Below are positions 1 through 10,189 of a DNA stretch of 64,000 nt, one piece after another. A program made the position numbers and the translations under genes. The stretch lies in NCBI RefSeq assembly GCF_003171515.1, contig NC_089390.1, positions 8,250,274 to 8,314,273 of the forward strand, given 5' to 3'. The notes under the pieces were generated by a model. The model saw only the letters and a list, made by a program, of their open reading frames with translations. It had not been told where the DNA came from and did no database searches. Each line of letters opens with the position of its first letter. Position 1 is the first letter of the stretch. This DNA is from Pyrenophora tritici-repentis. Its lineage: Eukaryota > Ascomycota > Dothideomycetes > Pleosporales > Pleosporaceae.

Positions 1-515
1 CGGCATGGGGTCCTTCCATCGGTGGAACAGCTGCATCATTCGGTATTTATGCCGTCGCCTCCAGCTTCGGGCCAACGGTCATTATTGACAGTATTCGGAC
101 GTCGATGCGGTACCAGGAAGTCTTTGGCTCGGGCTACGCGATCAAGATTGCTGTCAACAACAGCATGAGCATCATCATTCGTATTGTTACCGGAGTGGTA
201 CAAGACCGTGACCACAACTCTTACAACAACGTTGTTGTTATTTACGTTGTGCTTGCAGCTGGTGCTGTGGTCATCGCAAGCGCCCTCTTTGCATGCAGCT
301 TTTGGCACGTGGACGCACAGATGCTGCAGTGGACAAGGAAGCAAAGGTCGAACAATGGCAACATGATCAACGAGCGTAGAGAGGCATCTGAAATCGGCGA
401 GGGTGGTGTGAAGAGCAGGAAGGTTGGGTTGGGCTTCTTCATCGCTTTGATAGTCCTCATTCTAGGCTCTTGGGTAGGGTACTTCTGGGGAATTGCAACG
501 AGCAACAATAGCTGA
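1..515 (+). CDS. Major facilitator superfamily transporter, C-terminal part (5' truncated by window edge)
   Basis: The open frame enters the window in frame 3 (first full codon at base 3) and ends at TGA 513-515, giving about 170 residues. What is visible is a membrane protein tail. There is a glycine- and alanine-rich helix with the element GPSIGGTAASFG. A soluble loop with VFGSGYAIKIAVNNSMS follows. A helix with VVVIYVVLAAGAVVIASALF comes next, then a basic cytosolic stretch with WTRKQRSNN. The last helix is near the C-terminus (FFIALIVLILGSWVGYFWG). This arrangement fits the last helices of a fungal MFS_1-type general transporter. The substrate cannot be told from the tail. The N-terminal half and any introns lie outside the window. 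An unrelated polytopic protein is possible but less likely. Confidence 0.6.
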   Translation, partial: AWGPSIGGTAASFGIYAVASSFGPTVIIDSIRTSMRYQEVFGSGYAIKIAVNNSMSIIIRIVTGVVQDRDHNSYNNVVVIYVVLAAGAVVIASALFACSFWHVDAQMLQWTRKQRSNNGNMINERREASEIGEGGVKSRKVGLGFFIALIVLILGSWVGYFWGIATSNNS

Positions 516-945
516 GCGAACGGAGGCGTTTGAACGAGCAACGCTTGCGACGTTTTGTAGTACCACGACGACCTTGGCGCCAATCTGGACCATGTACCTC
601 GTAGAACTAGCTATTGCCGTGAGAATATGGTCCCCGCCGACTTCTGCTGCTGTTCTTACTGCCATAGTTCCTTGACTCGTTGTTCTGAATATGTGCGACG
701 ACGTTAATGTCTTCGCTCAAGTGGCATGGGTTGTACCCACGCCACACGCCACACGGAACAGCTAGGTGGAGTCGATGATGTCTGCTGTGTGTACCCATGC
801 TCCTAGGCTTTCTTTCTCCTGCCGCAATGTTTGCGCATCGTTCGGATCAACTAGAACGATTATTAGATTCGTAGCGTCGTTTTCGTAGTCATCTTGTACT
901 CTTTTGCGCATTATCGGACCGGAGAGGACCCGCGTCGGGTCCGGG
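516..945. other. Intergenic region, 430 bp
   Basis: This stretch lies between the transporter 3' end and the LCCL gene. I see no coding frame with fungal-like composition, no RNA gene and no repeat. It should hold the terminator of the upstream gene and the promoter of the downstream one. Confidence 0.5.
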
Positions 946-2876
946 ATGACAGAAACAATTGACCTCGAACCTGGGACGAAACGCGACCACGTACAGCATC
1001 TCGCGACACCAGATGACTCCAGTCAGGAACATGCAGCACCACATCTGCGCCCCGATTGTACGTCAGCATGGCAGAGAAGAATAGAAAAACGCACGCCGGC
1101 ACTAGTCGTACACTGGGGTCGCAAGGCATGTGAATGGGCGAAAGGACCGATACCACGACATAAGAAGTACGCGATACATGCCTGGTTTGAGCGCTGGCAA
1201 ACATTACCCACTCGATTGCTCGCGCGGCTGCCCAGATGGATGCGTGTTGGTATATACAGCATCGCATGCATCATATGGATCGTCGTCTTTGCCCTCGTCA
1301 TCAGCGACAATGTACCCCCCTCAGACATTGGCGGATTCGGGGCGCCTGTGAAGCTATCATGTGTCAACAGTCTATGGTATGGCTTAGCTGGGCTTTTGTG
1401 AATCACGCCCTATTGTGGATTCTCTAACTGACCATGGACAGGTCATCTCCTCAAACATGCGGTGTCGACGGCCGAGCCTGTCTCCCTTTCTCCAATGCCT
1501 CATTTGCCTTCAACTGCCCTGCCGGCTGCTCGAGCGCTCAGGTCCTGAACCCCCACACAATCGGCGCTAAGACCATAAACTACCGGCCATTAGTCGTGGG
1601 AGGAACATCATCTGGTTCGGGCGAAAACGATGCGCATGTATATCGCGGCGACTCATTCATCTGTGGCGCCGCTATCCATGCTGGTGTCGTGGGGAACGGC
1701 CACGGTGGGTGTGGTATCTTGTCTTTGGAAGGAGAACACGACAACTTTGGCGGGGTGACGAGGAACGGAATCAGCAGCATCAGCTTCGATTCAGACTTCC
1801 CAATGGCCTTCTCCTTCAAGCAGACATCAGTTATTACGGGACAATGTCGTGACCCTCGCTGGAACCTGCTTGCTCTTTCTACCATGTTTACAGCTCTCTT
1901 TGGCCTGTTCACTAGCAGTCCTGCTAGCTTCTTTGCCCCAATCTTCACCATCTTGTTCTTCCAAACCGGCATGGCCTCAGATCCACCCCCGTACCTGAAT
2001 TACGCTTCATTGGCATCAACAACACTCGGTCGTTTCCTACCCGCCGCTTTGGTAGGCGCTCTATTCTATCGGTTTAGTGTCCGCGAGACTCTGTGTGACT
2101 GCAAGGCCCATGTCGAAAAGACGATTCTGTGGGTTGGCGGTGCGTGGGTGGGTGCGCTTGGAAGCTATACCTTTGAAAAGATACCCATTCAGCGACTGAC
2201 GGGTCACGATATACAACAGCAGCCTGGGGCCATAACCGCACTGATTGCCATCGTACTGATTTTGTTTGCCATCGTTCTGTACCAGGCCTGGTGTTTTCGT
2301 AACCAAGGACGGTTGCTGCGCTACCTTGGACTATATGCCGCTCTAGGTGCAGCGCTCGGTGTCCTTGCTGCCATGCCAAAGCTGAACCTAAGAATACATC
2401 ACTATCTAATCGCGCTACTGCTTCTCCCAGGGACGGCTTTGCAAACGCGCGTCAGCTTGTTGTGTCAAGGTCTACTAGTGGGCTTGTTCATCAACGGCAT
2501 CGCACGCTGGGACTTTGATTCCATATTGCAAACCTCGGAGGCGCTGAGAGGCGACGGGCAGCTTGGATCGAACATCCCATCTATTCTCGAACCAGTGGTT
2601 AATGGTTCCAGCATCACATTTGCATGGGATACGTTCCTCGGCGGCTATGAAGGTATAAGTGTAATAGTTAATGATGTTGAGAGATACAGAGGCTTTGGTG
2701 GTAGCCGTCGGGGTAGCTTTACTTGGCACCGGATGGGCGATACTAAGAACGAGTATTTCCGATTCGGCTTTATTGGTTACCAGCCGTTTGGCGGCGTATC
2801 ATATAGCGACTTCACTAGAGCGGGAACGTGGTTCTCGAACGGAACTTGGAGCGGGATGCCACTAGGCCGTACGTAG
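946..2876 (+). CDS. LCCL-domain multi-pass membrane protein
   Basis: Model: exons 946-1376 and 1442-2876, one 65-nt intron (GTATGG donor, CTAAC branch, CAG acceptor), 621 residues. The ATG at 946 is the first one; the open frame upstream has only a TTG. One membrane segment is near residues 101-119. An LCCL domain follows at about 155-265. Its signature pieces are CGVDGRACLPF, FNCPAGC, then ICGAAIHAGV, GGCGILSL and NGISS. At least six more hydrophobic segments follow, for example LLALSTMFTALFGLFTS and AITALIAIVLILFAIVLY. LCCL domains are cysteine-rich extracellular or lumenal modules. Fungal proteins with one LCCL domain plus C-terminal membrane helices are common, but their function is unknown. 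The last 100 residues are glycine- and aromatic-rich and soluble. The family assignment rests on the motif pattern and is fairly safe; the role is not known. Confidence 0.85.
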
Positions 2877-3275
2877 ACGAGTACACTACTATGAGTCTAA
2901 TACACACAATTACTTGCAAGACAGTATTGAAGCTCACCTTCCTTCTGTCTTGCGTCATAACATACATGTTCGAGAACACATCTGGATGGAGCTAACCGAT
3001 AGCGGCATTTATCCAACTGTTTGCGACAAACGTGGCCTAGGCAGAGAATCACGCTGCGTCCATGTCTCTTTTGGGCGCGCACGCGGTAAAAGGCGGGAAA
3101 GTGCCGTGACGTCAGAGCTAATCGCAAATGGCATTTGTCCAAACCCTGTGTTCCTTTCCCAATGACGGTGTCTGCAGTCGCTAACTGTGCCACAACCACG
3201 ATGCATTCTCTCTTTTGGATTTTCTTTTGCGAGTAACCGTAACCTTCACTCGCCATCTTTTGCAACCTCGTCGGT
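2877..3275. other. Intergenic region, about 400 bp
   Basis: It separates the LCCL gene from the next co-directional gene. I see no convincing ORF or repeat. It probably serves as terminator plus promoter. Confidence 0.5.
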
Positions 3276-5553
3276 ATGGATTCGCCTGCAAAGAGCGAGG
3301 CATCTAATCGCAAGCCGGTCCCTGCGGCGGGAACATCGACACTTACGCCTGAGCGCGAGCTTACCAGCACGCTCATTCCTAATGCTTTCCTCGTCTTTAC
3401 CCTGTTGTCGGTCTACTTTATCTCATGGCCGTTACGCTGGGCCATCTCTGGGGCTCCCCAGTTGGTCTATGCCGTCCTACTTGGCGAAGCGTATGGCCAT
3501 CGCATCTTACCCTTTGTACCCGTTTGGACCATATTTACGACTGTCAATCTGATGTACGCAGTGTGTGCAACGTCATGGCTACTCTACTGGGTCTTCAGCG
3601 CTTGTTGCTGGCCTACACTCTTCATTGCCTGCCTCTTCCAATTTGAGGCACCTGCTGCACTCGCACGCCGTACTCTGCGGAAGACGTTCCTGCGAGACCT
3701 GCACTTCATCAACGACCAAATCGCCTTCTTTGATCTTCCGGCTCTGGAAATCGACACTGAAGTTAAAGGGCTGTTCGTTATACGTGGCGTCACATTGTCC
3801 ATCTCGACCATGACACTCGTAGCTCATGGCGTCGAGGCCGGCATCAAGCTTTCGGATGACATTGAGCTCGGTATCCAAGTTGATAGAGTTACCGTACCCT
3901 TATTCCGAGAAATTACCGTGGACGATGTGTACGCCAATGTCAAAGGTGGCGAATGGGAAGTCACCTTCGGCGATGTCGCGTATGGGATTCCGGAACCAGA
4001 TGACGATGATTCAGTCGTGGTCACCAATACGGCCATTCTCAGAGCCGCAACACAGAAGGGTGGGATGAGCGGGCGACCCGCTGACCTTGTCAGAAATCTT
4101 ACGGCAGGCAAGAAGCCTACTGAAGCTGAAGATGCCGCGTCCGCATTCTCATCAGTGAAAAAGGTTGCACCGGATGAAGAGCAAGCGCACACGAAATACA
4201 AAGAGCTCCTCGACTATATTAACAGTACGAGTGCGATTACAAAAGCGAAAAAGCAGCTGATAGAGGCATCGAGAGCACGCAACGAAGCATCGACTGACGA
4301 AGATAGGGATAGAGAGGGCAGAGATGGGAGGGAAAGCAGAAGGCGAATCAAGGAACACGCTGGAGTTCGCCTGGATATTGACAACATGGATGACTTTCGA
4401 GCCGCAATCTGTACCCAAATCCATGGAGAGCCTTCGATACCCCACCCGCCTTCAAAGTCAATCAGAGTTTCGACGCTTCGCAAGACATCATATCCAAACG
4501 TGAAGAAGTTCCTGCATCGGCTGCCATTTCTCTATCGACTTATGCTCAGCCCCATTTGTTATTTCCATCCGGTCAAATTCAAGTCCATCACAGCGGCTGG
4601 CTCAGGAAAATGGTTCACTGCTCTGATGCAGCAGTACTTCTTCAAACACTACTCATCGCAAGATGCAGAAATTCGCAGGCTCGAGGCGCGAATATCGGCC
4701 TGGTGTGCGGATGCCAACTTTGCTGTGGAATTTGGACAGATGCAAAGCGAGGCTCATTTCCCTATTAATACCAACTACAGCATCCAAACGCACTTAAAGA
4801 TTTCCGATGTCATGGCCTACAGAGTCCTCCCGGATGCTGTCGAACTCAAGCAGGTGGTCCGACTGGGAGGAGCGGATGCTGTGCTTACCATACCAATGTT
4901 CCTGTTTCCTCATCACGAGCACATATTCCCAGCCAAATACAGTGACTTTGAGCTGCTTGAAATGGAATCGGAAATCAACGAAGCTGATCCTACGCCAAAG
5001 CAAGTTCAGTCGAAGAAAGAACTGGAAAGGCTCAAGAAGGACGAGGCGTGTATGCATGTCAGCGCACACGCGCACTTGCCAGCTCAGTTTCACCAGGATC
5101 TGCTCAACTTTGTGGCCGCGATTGTCAAAGCTACCAAAGTCATTGAGTCAGACAGAGATTTCGAAGAAGCAAAAGTGCTGCGCGAGCTGAAGCGTGTCAG
5201 CACCAACATGTCCGACAGCGAAGCGAGCAGCCTTGCATCAGTCAATACCAACAACACTGAAGCTTCACAGACGACGGTGAACGGCAACGAGGACAAGAGT
5301 TTCAAGGCTTTTCTCAAGAAGGTCGACACGGGATTCAAGGAAGCCTCTAACAAGACCATGGTGGGCATGCGCAAAGCTGGTCAGAACACGGTGCATGCAA
5401 TGGCCAATGATCGCTGGATCGCGCGGCTGGGTGGGTAAAGTGACTAGGAAGTTGGAAAAGGCACAAGGCGAAGTGGGATACAGTATAGACGTACCTATCG
5501 CTCTGGCCAAATACCGTGAGCGACATGAATTGGAACAGAAGCTTCTGCCATAG
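3276..5553 (+). CDS. Conserved fungal membrane protein of unknown function, apparent -1/+1 frameshift near the C-terminus
   Basis: The uninterrupted frame starts at ATG 3276 and stops at TAA 5436-5438 (720 residues). Residues about 30-125 hold three or four hydrophobic segments (LIPNAFLVFTLLSVYFISW, FTTVNLMYAVCATSWLLYW, CCWPTLFIACLF). A long soluble part follows, with a beta-rich stretch (LEIDTEVKGLFVIRGVTLS), an acidic/basic linker around 300-390 and a helical C-terminal part. I do not recognise the family by name. Near the end the reading frame appears broken. If one G of the run at 5429-5431 is skipped, the frame continues for 40 more codons (starting VGKVTRKLEKAQG) to TAG 5551-5553. That continuation looks like normal protein and I include it in the span. 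It could be a sequencing error, a true C-terminal truncation, or coincidence. No function is proposed beyond membrane localisation. Confidence 0.7.
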
Positions 5554-6049
5554 AGGCTATCGAAAGGCGTTGGCGAAATTGGACTGCTATATGATACCCG
5601 GTTAGGCTCTATGTTGGGCGATTGTTGCGCTTCCAGACACTCTTTCTCTATAGTTTAGTATGAATATCATCAGGTTGTTTATGATGAGGCAAGTATGAAT
5701 ACCTATACTGGACCAGTTTTGGAAGAGATTACATTGTATTTCACACGACATGGAGAGACAAGAACTGAGTGCCCACATATGTGGAGATTGATCTTACTTG
5801 ACAGTGTAGGTAAGCGCCTAATAAGCGTGTCTGGCGACTACCGTTGCCTTTTGACACTAGTATGTCAAGTATTTCGACACACCCGGGTGCCGCCAAGGCC
5901 GACGAGCAAGCTGGGGAGTAACGTTGCGGGCTAACGTACTGACGCGAGAAAGTTCCCGCTAAGTTACCACGCTACTGCGCTAACTTACTTCACCCACATC
6001 TGCCGCCTCCGCTTCGACAAACTTCTCTCGTCATAGGCAAAACACAACA
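5554..6049. other. Intergenic region with a MITE copy, upstream of PAM17
   Basis: About 500 bp. The middle is occupied by a degenerate copy of the 112-bp inverted-repeat element (5774-5889). The remaining 160 bp before the PAM17 start form a short promoter. Nothing else is recognisable. Confidence 0.6.
5774..5889 (+). mobile_element. CACCCGGGTG-type MITE, copy 1 (degenerate left end)
   Basis: It shares with the three other copies the core words CTTGACAGTGT, GGTAAGC, CTAATA, GTGTCTGGCGACTAC and ACACTAGTATGTCAAGTATTT. It ends in an intact CACCCGGGTG at 5880-5889. The left terminus is worn to CACATATGTG (5774-5783), still a palindrome of the same length. Orientation is as in copy 4. There is no coding capacity. 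It sits about 160 bp upstream of the PAM17 start. Confidence 0.75.
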
Positions 6050-6891
6050 ATGCTCTCAAGAAGCGCATTGTGCCCCGCGAGGGCCTTTGCGAAGCGTTTT
6101 CCGCCTGGCATAGCGGCATCGTCGTCAATTGCGGGAACAGCATCGTTGTCGACATGTGTGCGCACACGACGGAATGGACGGAGCCTGGCGACCATGATAC
6201 ACGCCACACGCCATGCCTCGACATCGTCCACGACGACAGCTACTTCATCGACGCCTGCAACCAACAACAACAGCAATAACAACTCGCCCGGTGCCCAGCC
6301 GCAACTCACGTGGGATGCCTTCTTCGCGCTGCGCCGCACGCGGCGGCGCATTGGGCAAGCCTGCTCTGGAGTCGGTGCCGTGGGTGTGACGTACTTTGGT
6401 CTCACCACCATGATCAACAACGGGTACGATGCGACACTCTCTGCACAACTGGGGGGCTTTGACCCGCTGATGCTCATGGGACTGAGTACCTTGGGCATGA
6501 TGGCTGCGGGCTGGCTGGTAGGGCCCGTGTTTGGCAACATGGTCTTCAACTTGGCGTACAGAGGGGTTGTGGGCGAGTTCACTAGGGTATGTTGAAATCT
6601 ACTTTCACGCCTTGGACTCTGAACATGGCGTGATTGGGGTATACTGTGTTTGTCGACAGGTTGCTGACGGCTCTATGCCTTGAATAGAAAGACTCGGCCT
6701 TTTTCAACAGAATCAAGCAGCACCGTGTCGATCCTACGGCGTCATCGCTGGCGAACCCGCCCCCGGATTACTATGGCGAGAAGATTGGGAGCGTGGCGGG
6801 ATATAGGAGGTGGCTGAAGGATCAACGTGCGTTTAATCTCAAGACGGGGAGGTATAAGGCGACCAAGGCGTCTGAGTCCAAGGCTTTGTGA
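6050..6891 (+). CDS. PAM17: Presequence translocase-associated motor subunit Pam17
   Basis: Exons 6050-6586 and 6688-6891, with an intron starting GTATGT and ending AATAG (CTGAC branch), give 246 residues. The N-terminus is rich in Arg, Ser and Ala and lacks acidic residues, as in a mitochondrial presequence. A low-complexity Thr/Ser/Asn linker runs to about residue 80. The conserved part begins with LTWDAFFALRRTRRR. Two membrane segments follow (GVGAVGVTYFGLTTMI and LMGLSTLGMMAAGWLVGPVFG). The matrix-side tail is FFNRIKQHRVDP, DYYGEKIGSV and GYRRWLKDQRAF. This order matches Pam17. Pam17 sits in the inner membrane with Tim23/Tim44 and the Pam16/18 pair and helps the import motor pull preproteins into the matrix. 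Length is normal for the family. The assignment is strong. Confidence 0.93.
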
Positions 6892-7283
6892 GCACTGACG
6901 AGATTGTGTATGGTGGTCATATGGCCAGAATGGGCCGAGTGAAAAGTAACAACGAGGCTGGTGGATGCATCCAAGACGTGACCTGCAAGGAGGACGACAC
7001 GTCGGGATCCATTAACATGACGAGCATGGTATGATATATGACAGGATAAAACAAGACGAGAAAGATGGTACACTTGATGCATAACGAAAAAGTTTAGTCA
7101 TGTCAAACTCTCTCTCCCCCTGTCTCAGCGCCACATGCCATCAGGTAACAACACTTGCGAGGCTGAGCATATGGCCTTGTCCGTGGGCTCGACGATAGCT
7201 ATGACTTGTCTCTGAAGAATGCCTAAGCTGTACAGCTAAACACTGGGAGCAGCAATGAGCTAGACAAGGGACACGTAGGCTAA

Positions 7284-8048
7284 ATGTATAAAGACCAGAT
7301 ATTCTTACGACCGCAGAAAGGTTTCCTTATCCACATCTGGCACATGATGGCTCCAACACGTCGACCAACCTCACTCACTATACCCATCGCCACCACTCCT
7401 TCGTGGCGTGCCATCCGTCCCCCAACACCAAGACGAGCGACTTATACGTCTATATCCAGCATCGCACGCCCCAAATATGACGCACCGCCAATTCCACCTT
7501 TGTCGTACTGGGATCCCGACACTCCATCACCGTTTGCGAGCACCGCATCCCCTTCAACACCATTGAATTATTTCCTCCTATTTCCACACCAACTCGCTAC
7601 GAGCCCGTGTGCTTTCTTTCCCAAAGCATCGCCGCTGCTCCCAGCCTCCCCGCTGTCAATTTTCGATCAAGTTTTGTCCCCGGCTGCGCCTACGTCCCTC
7701 GTGTTACGCACACCTACGCGAACCTCTACGAAGAAGACATTTCTTTTCCCAGCCTCTCCATTATCGCCACGCTTCATGTGTCCTCGGACACCGCCTTCTT
7801 GCCCGGATACCCGGCTAAGGAAGGCATTGACTTGTAGCGTTGTGATGGTCATGGCGGAGCGGAAGGGAAGTGTGGCCAGTATGGCGAGGATGAGAGACAC
7901 AATGAAACCAGATTCTCACAAACAGTCCCTGTTCTTAAAGAAAAAAGAAAATATGAGTCACCCGAAGACTATGGATAAGAAGGGGAGAGGCACTGAGTGC
8001 CAGTTGAAGGGGCTTTGGAAACGACTGTTTAGGAGAGGAAGGGAGTGA
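7284..8048 (+). CDS. Doubtful hypothetical protein, Pro/Ser/Arg-rich
   Basis: A 254-codon open frame starting at ATG 7284 (another ATG at 7344). Composition is dominated by Pro, Ser, Thr and Arg, with repeated SPL and TPRR-like words. It ends in a basic tail (KGLWKRLFRRGRE). I see no domain, signal peptide or membrane segment. The length without a stop is more than expected for random non-coding DNA of this composition, but low-complexity GC-skewed DNA can do this by chance. No upstream or downstream exon with better protein character was found. Treat it as a candidate only; it lies alone between PAM17 and the long permease promoter. Confidence 0.25.
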   Translation: MYKDQIFLRPQKGFLIHIWHMMAPTRRPTSLTIPIATTPSWRAIRPPTPRRATYTSISSIARPKYDAPPIPPLSYWDPDTPSPFASTASPSTPLNYFLLFPHQLATSPCAFFPKASPLLPASPLSIFDQVLSPAAPTSLVLRTPTRTSTKKTFLFPASPLSPRFMCPRTPPSCPDTRLRKALTCSVVMVMAERKGSVASMARMRDTMKPDSHKQSLFLKKKENMSHPKTMDKKGRGTECQLKGLWKRLFRRGRE

Positions 8049-10189
8049 AGAAGAAAGGGCTGGTGTCGCTGAGCCCAGTCCAGATCAAGTTACGCTAGTT
8101 CAATCCCCTGTCGTCCAGAAACTACACATTCCCAAGTTCGTTGATGAGTAGTTACAAGTAGGCGTTAATTTGGCACGATTTACGCGCTTATTTTTGTAAA
8201 CCAAATTCTTCAATGGAAGCCGCAAAGCGACTTGAATCTCGAATGCGGGCGAGAGCGTAGCCCGTCGACATGATAAATCAATTCCATGATTGATAATGGG
8301 GTGGGGTATGTTCAGACCAGTCATGTTGTGGGTAGCACATGGTACATAGATGATAAAAAACATAACGGTCAAGTTATGCAAAACGGAGGCGTTTCTCTCG
8401 GCGAGTTGAATCATTCGGCATACATACAAGAACCAACAGCTCGGTGGTACCGGCTGTATTGTGCTTGATGCTACGGCAGCTTGTGCAGCGGCAAAGCCGG
8501 TCGGTGGGCCTAGCGCAAGACGAGCGGCATCAGGCACGTCAGGCAAAGAGCAGAGCTTCATGGATATTGATAATGCGTGATCTGACGAATACGCGTAGAG
8601 GGGCGTCACAGTCGGTCGTGTGCTGAGGTTATCTGGAAAGAGGACCAAGTGGATGCGGTGGGCCGTGGACGCGGATCCAGGCACCCCAACATGCGACGCT
8701 TGGACAGGTGGTTATCAGTGGAGCAGCGCTAAATGACGAACAGACGAGCGTTTGCAATTCAAATTTGACATGCTGCCGCAGCTGCAGCGATAAAGGAAGG
8801 ATTCGAGTGGAGCCTTGGTACCTGCAGGCACGTTCCGTCACCAAGCTGTCGGATCATGACAAGAGTCGAATGGACCAAGGACCAAGTACAAGAATCAAAA
8901 GTCCAACATCAAGCCTGTTTGGCAGTTTGGCAAATTCCGGCGCTAAGGCGGTTGGGACGTGGGCGGGAGAGTAGTGTGGCGCGGCATTTGTGATTGGCAG
9001 ATAGTGGTGGTTATGGTGTGTCGCGACGCCGTTGTACATATCGTTGGCGGCATGGTTTGCCATGGATCTGGATCGTCATCTAGTTTGCCATGACATGTCA
9101 GATAGAACAGGCGCGGTGTCGGCCTCTTGTACAGATATCTCAATTGTTGACAGCCCCCACGCGCCGATAGCGGGCGGGGGTGTACTGGTAGAGTACATGG
9201 CTACATAATGGCAACTGAGACGAAACGAAGCGAGGGAGTGGCAAGGCAATGTAACGCAACACCTGCCGTGCTCGTCATGCTCACACGTAGCCGACGCCAC
9301 AGAGGGAGTGGTTGATGGTCGGTGGATGGATTGGGATCATGGTGACAAACGAAATGGCATCTCGGGCTAGCCGAAGCGGACACGACGGAGCCTGACAGGT
9401 GCTAGGCCGCAGGCGGAAGGTGAAGATGGAGGTGGGGCACGTGAGTCGCTTCTCCAGACTCGAGAGGGTGCCAATGGGGATGCGTCCAAGCGCCCGTCAT
9501 CCGAAGCTGCAGATAAGAACAACGGCAACGACTGCGCTGCGGCTGCCTCGATTCGCCATTACAGGCAGTTGGCAAGGAAGCCGCGCTGGATGCCACGGAA
9601 GGCGCTGCGGGCCAAGCGAGCCGAGCACTACAGTCAGCTTTCTAGAAGCCTTCCAACCCATACAACCGCCATCTGCCACCAACATGCTGTCCTTTTGGGC
9701 CCAATCTCCGTCCAGCGACCGCGTCTGACCAAAGCGCCCGCCATGGACACACCAAGCCCTATCCACCACCGGCCGATTTGCTGTTGCGGGGAGGTCCCAA
9801 GCTATTCCCAAGCTACTCCCAAGAGCCGCCGCGGGGCGCCAATTCACCCTCCCTGCTAGCTTTGCCTGCTTGGGAGAACGCTTGTTCTGCTCGCGGCCGT
9901 CTGGCCAACCAAACGTCGCGCCACCCTATCTGTCGGACGCCTGGTCTTTCACTGTGAAGGAGGGGTGCCAAGCTGCTGGCTCGTGCGCCGAGTGCACCAG
10001 AGGACGAGGGCCCTGGTCGCTTTGTTCCGCCGCAAGGCCATCTTTCCATCCTGGAATAGATAAATGTCAATTGCCTCCCCACCCCGTCCGCTGATCCATC
10101 ACTTGTTAAAAGGTCACCGTTCCCAGGGTCTCCAGAAGCCCCAGAAGCCCTTTCTTACCTTCCTTCTGCCCTGTCCAACTCGCCCCAAC
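8049..10189. other. Long intergenic region (2.1 kb) upstream of the amino-acid permease
   Basis: No supported gene. Frames on both strands are short and of shadow type. Several HGATAR motifs occur (near 8789, 9512 and 10059), the last about 130 bp before the permease start. GATA factors such as AreA/NIT2 govern amino-acid permeases in fungi, so nitrogen control is plausible but rests only on these short motifs. Confidence 0.4.

Noticed and set aside
904..945. Earlier start for the LCCL gene
   Set aside because: The upstream in-frame codon is TTG, not ATG; the first ATG is at 946.
8100..8684. 194-codon frame on the minus strand
   Set aside because: Composition is not protein-like, there is no domain, and it opens with a non-conserved context; probably chance.
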